A stretch of 64,000 nucleotides of DNA, taken from contig NZ_HG326224.1 in the NCBI RefSeq assembly GCF_000312505.2, forward strand, positions 1 to 64,000, read 5' to 3'. Of this stretch, positions 59,045 through 64,000 are shown piece by piece. Source of the DNA: Fenollaria massiliensis (GTDB lineage Bacteria > Bacillota > Clostridia > Tissierellales > Peptoniphilaceae). A model generated the notes under the pieces. It was given only the letters and a program-made list of their open reading frames with translations, searched no databases and was not told the DNA's origin. A program made the position numbers and the translations under genes. Each line of letters opens with the position of its first letter. Positions within the stretch are counted from its first letter, which is position 1.

Positions 59045-59077
59045 TAAATTTAAATAAAATAAATTAGCTTACAGATG

Positions 59078-59107
59078 AAAATAGGGAGCCGAAGCTCCCT
59101 ATTTTTT
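59078..59107. terminator. Bidirectional terminator between phosphatase and tyrS
   Basis: Twelve-bp perfect stem (59078-59089 with 59094-59105), CGAA loop, T run on the plus side; it also sits directly after the convergent tyrS stop. Confidence 0.85.
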
Positions 59108-59118
59108 ATATTTATTAT

Positions 59119-60339
59119 TTAATAAATAACCTTATGAAATACTTTTTTACCTTTTTTAATTAGTAGTTCGCCATCTTTAAAGTCATCTAGCGTAATTACT
59201 TTTGAAGCATCACTTTCTTTTTCACCATTAAGAAGTATACCGCCTTGTGAAATAAGCTGTCTTGCTTCTGAGTTTGACTTTGTTAAGTTAAGCTCTTTTA
59301 ATAAGTTTAGCAGACCAATACCATCTTCAAAAAGTTTTTTATCCATAGTAGTGCTTGGAATATTTTCTGAATCTGCTGATCCACTGAATAATGCACGGCT
59401 TGCCTCAAGTGCTTTGTCCGCATCTTCTTTACTGTGAACGTCTTTAGTAATTTCGTATGCAAGTATTTCTTTTGCTTTATTAATTTCGTTATCTTTTAGT
59501 TTTGCTAATTCATTTATCTCTTCCATAGGAAGCATAGTTAGAAGCTTTAAGAATTTAATAACGTCTCTGTCATCAACATTTCTGAAGTACTGGAATAATT
59601 CGTAAGGAGTAGTTTTTTCTCTATCAAGCCAAACAGCGCCAGAAACAGTTTTACCCATCTTAACACCATCAGCATTAGTTAATAGCTTTAAAGTCATTAC
59701 ATAAGCTTGTTTACCTTCAAGTTTGTTTATTAGCTCAGTTCCTTCAAGCATGTTAGCCCATTGGTCTGATCCACCAACTTGTAGGATACATCCATATTTT
59801 CTATATAGCTCAACGAAGTCATAAGCTTGCATTAACATGTAGCCCATCTCAAAGAAAGTTAAACCAGAAGAAATTCTGTTCTTATAACAATCATAAGCTA
59901 GCATCTTAGAAACATTGAAGTTAACGCCTATAGTTCTCATAAAATCAAGGTACTTTACATCGCGAAGCCACTCTTTATTGTCAACGTGCAATGCTTTACC
60001 ATCTTTAAAATCAATGAATCTTGATAATTGTTCAACGAAGATTCTAGCGTTTTCATTGATTGTTTCTTCTGTAAGAAGTTTTCTCATATCTTGCTTACCA
60101 GATGGGTCACCAATCATAGTTGTAGCGCCACCAGTAAGACAGATAGCTCTGTGACCAGCTGCTTGTAAGTGTTTCATAACCATAAGAGTAATGTAGTGAC
60201 CTACAGTTAGTGAGTTTGCAGTTGCATCATAGCCAGTATAGAATGTTATCTTCTCTTTATCTAATAATTCTCTTAATTCATTTTCGTAATTACAGTTATC
60301 GATGTAACCTCTTTCTTTTAATACGTCAAAAACGTTCAT
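59119..60339 (-). CDS. tyrS: Tyrosyl-tRNA synthetase
   Basis: A 406-residue class I synthetase: HIGH region TGYDATANSLTVGHYI, tyrosine pocket YMLMQAYDF and QVGGSDQWANM, and KMSKS-like loop KMGKTVSGAVWLD, which resembles the KFGKT-type TyrS of E. coli and B. subtilis TyrS. The C-terminal S4 domain ends the protein (RQLISQGGILLNG). A good promoter lies upstream (60365-60394), but no T-box leader fits in the short space. Confidence 0.96.
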   Translation of the reverse strand: MNVFDVLKERGYIDNCNYENELRELLDKEKITFYTGYDATANSLTVGHYITLMVMKHLQAAGHRAICLTGGATTMIGDPSGKQDMRKLLTEETINENARIFVEQLSRFIDFKDGKALHVDNKEWLRDVKYLDFMRTIGVNFNVSKMLAYDCYKNRISSGLTFFEMGYMLMQAYDFVELYRKYGCILQVGGSDQWANMLEGTELINKLEGKQAYVMTLKLLTNADGVKMGKTVSGAVWLDREKTTPYELFQYFRNVDDRDVIKFLKLLTMLPMEEINELAKLKDNEINKAKEILAYEITKDVHSKEDADKALEASRALFSGSADSENIPSTTMDKKLFEDGIGLLNLLKELNLTKSNSEARQLISQGGILLNGEKESDASKVITLDDFKDGELLIKKGKKVFHKVIY

Positions 60340-60364
60340 ATAATCACTCCTTTAAATTGCCTTG

Positions 60365-60394
60365 ATTATAACATATTTATAAATAATTTGTCAA
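60365..60394 (-). promoter_or_regulatory. Promoter of tyrS
   Basis: Minus strand TTGACA (60394-60389), 18-base spacer, TATAAT (60370-60365) preceded by TGT, a near-consensus extended promoter. Confidence 0.85.
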
Positions 60395-60417
60395 TCTAAA
60401 AGCATGAAAAAGACATG

Positions 60418-60442
60418 AAAAAAGATGGGCAATAATCCCATC
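60418..60442 (-). terminator. Terminator after the superoxide reductase gene
   Basis: On the minus strand GATGGG (60442-60437) pairs with CCCATC (60429-60424), then a run of T corresponding to plus-strand A residues 60418-60423. Confidence 0.75.
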
Positions 60443-60456
60443 CTTTAAAAGTCAAA

Positions 60457-60810
60457 TTAAACTTCTTCTGTGTTTTCCCATAAACCATGGATATTGCAAT
60501 AGCTTAGTGCAAGTAGAGTGCCTTTAACGTTTGCTTTTAATTTAACGCTCATAGAAGGTTCTGTAAATAGATCTGATTCTCCGTGAGCTGATGCAACATA
60601 GCTAGCTACTTCAACTGGAATTTGTTTTCCTTCTGGAACGAAGAATAACTTCATCCATGCTATGTGGTGTTCAAGTGTATTTGGATGAGCAATCTCATCT
60701 CCAACGCTTACGCAAACCTTTATATCGTCTGCTTCCTTTGCAACGTGTATAACTGGAACGTGTTTTTCGCTCTTCCAGTCAGCGCTTTTAATTAATTCTG
60801 ATAATTTCAT
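60457..60810 (-). CDS. Superoxide reductase (class II, neelaredoxin-like)
   Basis: A 117-residue iron protein: EKHVPVI with Glu15/Lys16/His17, HPNTLEHHI with His42 and His48, and CNIHGLWE with Cys105 and His108 give the His4Cys1 iron site. The N-terminal desulforedoxin domain is absent, so it is the one-iron class. It reduces superoxide to peroxide without making oxygen, useful to an anaerobe. ATG 60810 follows AAGGGGG; a longer upstream frame lacks a ribosome site. Confidence 0.94.
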   Translation of the reverse strand: MKLSELIKSADWKSEKHVPVIHVAKEADDIKVCVSVGDEIAHPNTLEHHIAWMKLFFVPEGKQIPVEVASYVASAHGESDLFTEPSMSVKLKANVKGTLLALSYCNIHGLWENTEEV

Positions 60811-60854
60811 TTTATCAACCCCCTTGTGAAACATATATACCCAAAGATTATTTT

Positions 60855-60883
60855 TAATACACACTTATTTAAAATTATTCAAA
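60855..60883 (-). promoter_or_regulatory. Promoter of the superoxide reductase gene
   Basis: Minus strand TTGAAT (60883-60878), 17-base spacer, TATTAA (60860-60855). It is divergent from the RNA methyltransferase promoter. Confidence 0.6.
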
Positions 60884-60893
60884 ATATATTCAT

Positions 60894-60921
60894 TGTTTAA
60901 TAAGCTAATATGTGTTATAAT
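60894..60921 (+). promoter_or_regulatory. Promoter of the THUMP RNA methyltransferase gene
   Basis: TTGTTT (60894-60899), 16-base spacer, TATAAT (60916-60921), TG at 60913-60914 (extended -10). Confidence 0.7.
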
Positions 60922-60939
60922 TATGTAGGAAGTGATATT

Positions 60940-62064
60940 ATGTACGAATTAATTGCAACAAGTTCATTTGGCCTTGAGGCCATAGTAAAGAGAGAACTTA
61001 ATGATTTAGGTTTAGAAGTAACTAAGACTGATAACGGTCATATCTATTTTAATGGTGATGCGATTGATATAGCAAGAGCAAACATTAATCTTAGATGTGC
61101 TGACAGGGTACTTATAAACTTAAAGAGCTTCAAGGCTGAGAGCTTTGAAGAGCTTTTTGATGGCATATATGAACTTCCATGGAACGATATTTTAGATGAC
61201 GATTCTAATTTTATTGTTGAGGGTAGATCTCATAAATCAAAACTATTCTCAATATCTGACTGTCAAAGAATTACTGAGAAGGCTATTATTAAAAAACTTC
61301 AAATGAAGCATGATATAAGTAGATTCTCAAAATCATCACATAGACACAGACTTGAAATATCTCTTTTAAATGATATTGCAAGCATAACTCTTGATACATC
61401 GGGGGATAGTCTCCACAAGAGAGGATATAGAGATAAACAAGTAGTCGCTCCGCTAAAGGAGACTATGGCGGCAGCACTTGTAAAATTATCTTTTTATAAA
61501 AAGGATAGACCTTTCTTTGATCCATTTTGCGGTTCAGGAACCATACCTATAGAAGCACTTCTTATTGCAAGAAACATAGCTCCTGGACTTGATAGAGACT
61601 TTGATAGCATGAACTTTAAATTTTTAAACAGTGATTTATATAAAAAAGCTAGGATGGAAGCGATGGAAAAAATTGATTACAAATCAAAGGTTTACATTGA
61701 TGCGAGTGATATCTCACACAAATCCATTGCCATAGCTAAACATAATCTTGAAAATCTTGGGCTAAGTGACGACATACGATTTTTTGTAAAAGATTTTAGA
61801 GATGTAGATATTAAAAATAATTATGGTGTAATGATTACTAATCCGCCTTATGGCAAGCGTCTTGAAGAAGATAATCTAAGGTCTCTTTATACTGATTTTG
61901 GTAAAAAGATTAAAAATTTAGATACATGGTCCATATATGTTTTAACATCTTATGAACAGATAGCGAGGGATTTTGCGAGAAAGGCTGACAAGAACAGAAA
62001 GCTTTACAACGGAAGTTTGAAAACTTATTATTACCAATTTTATGGCAAGAAGCCAGACAAATAG
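60940..62064 (+). CDS. THUMP-domain class I SAM-dependent RNA methyltransferase (RlmL N-terminal/YpsC type)
   Basis: The 374-residue product has an N-terminal ferredoxin-like plus THUMP region (about 1-155), then a Rossmann domain with FFDPFCGSGTIPIEALLIAR and the catalytic TNPPYGKRLEE motif for guanine N2 methylation. It corresponds to YpsC/RlmL-like m2G methyltransferases of 23S rRNA. ATG 60940 follows TAGGAAGTG; an upstream frame overlaps the -10. It leads into the PAS-phosphatase gene 11 bases on. Confidence 0.88.
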   Translation: MYELIATSSFGLEAIVKRELNDLGLEVTKTDNGHIYFNGDAIDIARANINLRCADRVLINLKSFKAESFEELFDGIYELPWNDILDDDSNFIVEGRSHKSKLFSISDCQRITEKAIIKKLQMKHDISRFSKSSHRHRLEISLLNDIASITLDTSGDSLHKRGYRDKQVVAPLKETMAAALVKLSFYKKDRPFFDPFCGSGTIPIEALLIARNIAPGLDRDFDSMNFKFLNSDLYKKARMEAMEKIDYKSKVYIDASDISHKSIAIAKHNLENLGLSDDIRFFVKDFRDVDIKNNYGVMITNPPYGKRLEEDNLRSLYTDFGKKIKNLDTWSIYVLTSYEQIARDFARKADKNRKLYNGSLKTYYYQFYGKKPDK

Positions 62065-62075
62065 GAGTTGATACT

Positions 62076-63185
62076 GTGAAACTAGAAAGAAAAGATGAAA
62101 TTTTAGATAAAATACTTTCAGTTGAAGTCCTTGATGCCATGGCTGATTGGGTTAAGGTAGTTAATATTAATGGCAAGATTCTTTATGCAAATCAAGCTCT
62201 CAAAGATGCTGTAGGCTATGATCCAACTGGTAGCAATACAGACGATTTAGATGATTTTTTAAAGCTTGATACCAGTGAAACTGCTAGCGCTATTGAAAAG
62301 AATGAAATAATACAAAAGGAGCTAAATATTGGTGAAAATTATTATCAGGTGAAATGCTCGCCAATATATGACGACAAGATGAACCCCATTGCCATAGTTG
62401 AAGTATTTAGAGATGTAACTAGAGAAAGGGTTCTTGAGCTTCAACTTATTCAAAGCAATGAAAATGTTTTTCACGACATGGAAATTACTAAAAGAATTCA
62501 AAAGAGTATACTTCCTGTTAAAGCAAAGTATAAAAATATCGCTATAGATTACTTATATGAAGCTACTGAAACACTCTCTGGCGATATGTTTGATATATTT
62601 GAGGTAGAGAAGGACACTTATGTAATTTATATTGCGGATGTTGCTGGTCATGGTATTGCTGCTTCAATGCTTACTATGTTTATAAGACAAACTGTAAGAA
62701 ATTTAAATAAAGATAATTATGAGCCAGAACTAGCTTTAAAATATATTAGTGATAAATTTTTGGAATTAAATTTGCAAAGCGATAGATACATCACACTATT
62801 TTATGGAGTTTATTACGCAAAGACTGAAGAATTTGTTTATGCAAACGCTGGCCATAATTCAATGCCTATAATATTTAATGATAATAAGATATCTGTCTTA
62901 GAAGCAAAGGGTAGGCCTATTTTAAGCGTTGATTTAGGAAACAACTATGAAGTTAAAAAAACTGCTCTAAGAGCAGGTGATAAATTATTCTTATATACAG
63001 ACGGTATAGTCGAGAGCAAAAACGTTCACGGAGAAGAATTTGGCTTAGATAGACTTATAAAAACAATACTAAGTAAACCAAATAAACTTCTTAAGGCGAT
63101 AGACATAGCCGTGCTTCAATACTCATTTGGTGATCAAAGAGATGACTTCGCTATGCTTCTAGTAGATATAGATAAAATGAAATAA
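62076..63185 (+). CDS. PAS domain-SpoIIE family protein phosphatase
   Basis: The 369-residue product has a PAS domain (about 20-125; VVNINGKILYANQALKDAVGYD), a linker helix, and a PP2C-like SpoIIE phosphatase domain (about 135-369). Metal-binding Asp motifs are ETLSGDMFDIFEV, YIADVAGHGIAASMLTMFI, FLYTDGIVESKN and FGDQRDDFAMLLV. It likely dephosphorylates an anti-sigma antagonist or similar protein under a PAS-sensed signal; no partner genes are adjacent. No membrane segments. GTG 62076 follows AGGAGTTG. Confidence 0.9.
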   Translation: MKLERKDEILDKILSVEVLDAMADWVKVVNINGKILYANQALKDAVGYDPTGSNTDDLDDFLKLDTSETASAIEKNEIIQKELNIGENYYQVKCSPIYDDKMNPIAIVEVFRDVTRERVLELQLIQSNENVFHDMEITKRIQKSILPVKAKYKNIAIDYLYEATETLSGDMFDIFEVEKDTYVIYIADVAGHGIAASMLTMFIRQTVRNLNKDNYEPELALKYISDKFLELNLQSDRYITLFYGVYYAKTEEFVYANAGHNSMPIIFNDNKISVLEAKGRPILSVDLGNNYEVKKTALRAGDKLFLYTDGIVESKNVHGEEFGLDRLIKTILSKPNKLLKAIDIAVLQYSFGDQRDDFAMLLVDIDKMK

Positions 63186-63191
63186 AAAAAC

Positions 63192-63221
63192 AAAAGCTCT
63201 TCTTAAGCAAGAAGAGCTTTT
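63192..63221. terminator. Bidirectional terminator between convergent genes
   Basis: Thirteen-bp perfect stem (63192-63204 with 63209-63221), AAGC loop, A-rich on the left and T-rich on the right. It overlaps the hydrolase stop codon. Confidence 0.85.
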
Positions 63222-64000
63222 AATATGTCTTGATATACTTTTTCTTTATTTATTTCGTGAAGCAGGTCGTGTTTTAAATCATCGTATTCGATCAGTTCCA
63301 AATTTTCTATACCAATACTTCTAAATAGGCCATATATTTGTTTAATACCTTGTTCGAAATTTGATAGTTGATCTTTTTTTCCAGAGAATAAATATATAGG
63401 TAAGTTCTTTGGAATATAGTCAAGATTATCTCTACTACAAGCTTTATCAACACCGTGAATAAGCATTTGGAAAAAACCGTTACTATACTTAAGCATACAA
63501 TATTCATCATTTAAGAACTTTTCTGCTTCTACAGGATCAGATGTTAAAATATTTTCTCCAACATTTTTACTTAAAAAGTCAAATGATTTTTGATTAAGTG
63601 AATCATTTTTGGCATCATAGCCTTCCTTAGCTATAACAACTTTTAAAAATACCTTAAACAATTGATTTAAAAATACCGGTGTTTTAACGCTAGATAGAAG
63701 TATCATCTTGTCAATTTGATCGCCATATTTATAAGCATAAGTCCTTGCAAGTATTGAGCCCATAGAGTGACCAAGAAGAGCAATCTTCTTATCTGGATTT
63801 TCTTTTTTAATGATTGAACTAAGTACGTCAATATCGTCGACCATCTTCATCCAAGCATTATTTTCAGGCGCTAGACCTAAGTGTTCTTTGTCAGCGGCTG
63901 TCATTCCATGACCTCTTAGATCAAGAGCGTATGACGAAATGCCATTAGCTTGTAAAAATCTAGCAAACTCATCATATCTCATAGCATGGTCGTGCATACC
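63203..64000 (-). CDS. Alpha/beta hydrolase (monoacylglycerol lipase-like), N-terminus outside the window
   Basis: The frame is open to the window edge, where the visible sequence begins GMHDHAMRYDEFA, part of the HGMxEHxxRY oxyanion region of MGLL-like lysophospholipases. The nucleophile elbow is LLGHSMGSILAR, the acid Asp is probably in LFSGKKDQLS, and the His in LIEYDDLKHDLLHE. It probably hydrolyses monoacylglycerol or lysophospholipid esters in the cytosol. At least 265 residues are visible; the true start lies beyond 64000. Confidence 0.85.
   Translation of the reverse strand, partial: GMHDHAMRYDEFARFLQANGISSYALDLRGHGMTAADKEHLGLAPENNAWMKMVDDIDVLSSIIKKENPDKKIALLGHSMGSILARTYAYKYGDQIDKMILLSSVKTPVFLNQLFKVFLKVVIAKEGYDAKNDSLNQKSFDFLSKNVGENILTSDPVEAEKFLNDEYCMLKYSNGFFQMLIHGVDKACSRDNLDYIPKNLPIYLFSGKKDQLSNFEQGIKQIYGLFRSIGIENLELIEYDDLKHDLLHEINKEKVYQDILKALLA

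Noticed and set aside
60340-60456. T-box leader before tyrS
   Set aside because: The predicted start site is about 20 bases before the start codon, too close for a T-box.

Overview
The window is 64 kb of very AT-rich bacterial chromosome: low-GC Firmicutes codon use with AGA as the main Arg codon, strong AGGAGG-type ribosome sites, many TG-extended -10 promoters and rho-independent terminators. Superoxide reductase, the Nfn transhydrogenase pair, Rex and a Na+-type ATP synthase c subunit point to an obligate anaerobe. Gene content and the efp-CD1247-asp23-nusB-xseAB-ispA order suggest a clostridial or Tissierellia (Peptoniphilaceae-like) organism; this is inference from content, not from a database search. 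Nearly everything is core genome. I see no prophage, CRISPR array, tRNA, rRNA or intact insertion sequence.

Layout. 1-3.6 kb: end of a type IV pilus/pseudopilin operon (prepilin peptidase, two unrecognised membrane proteins, four pseudopilins). 3.7-7.9 kb: efp, CD1247-type acidic protein, Asp23, nusB, xseA, xseB, ispA. 8.0-9.4 kb: S41 peptidase. 9.5-20.1 kb: rpmE, DUF1385 protein, prmC (frameshifted), prfA, uracil permease, sirtuin, HI0933-type flavoprotein, a DXR-like (DRL)/SAF oxidoreductase and ileS. 20.2-24.9 kb: a regulated operon of a methyltransferase, a ferric-siderophore-type ABC importer and a double-cupin protein, behind a consensus promoter with an 18-bp palindrome at its start point and a long leader. 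25-34.3 kb: HerA-like ATPase (minus strand); PpiC foldase, long RelA/SpoT protein, DUF1292 metal-binding-tail protein, radical SAM protein and two small proteins (plus strand); then fetB, fetA and an ABC-F gene on the minus strand, the last two each frameshifted once in an A tract. 34.4-38.2 kb: rex with an AT-hook-like tail, a NatAB-like exporter, an OGG-type glycosylase. 38.2-40.2 kb: CIRCE-groES-groEL. 40.5-42.4 kb: brnQ and a DUF2812-like membrane protein. 42.5-57.4 kb: nfnAB, a MacB-like ABC system with a long coiled coil, the complete F-type ATP synthase operon and pepF, without a clear internal terminator until after atpC. 57.5-64 kb: alkaline phosphatase, tyrS, superoxide reductase, a THUMP RNA methyltransferase, a PAS-SpoIIE phosphatase and a partial alpha/beta hydrolase.

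How it fits together. Nfn links NADH, NADPH and ferredoxin pools, Rex senses NADH/NAD+, and the ATP synthase c subunit carries the Na+ ligand set, so redox balance and sodium bioenergetics run through the window. The points most worth following are the methyltransferase/ABC/cupin operon and its control region, the three single-base frameshifts (prmC, ABC-F, fetA), the Rex tail, the DRL-family enzyme in an isoprenoid-making organism, and the terminators that sit inside operons directly before the next ribosome site.
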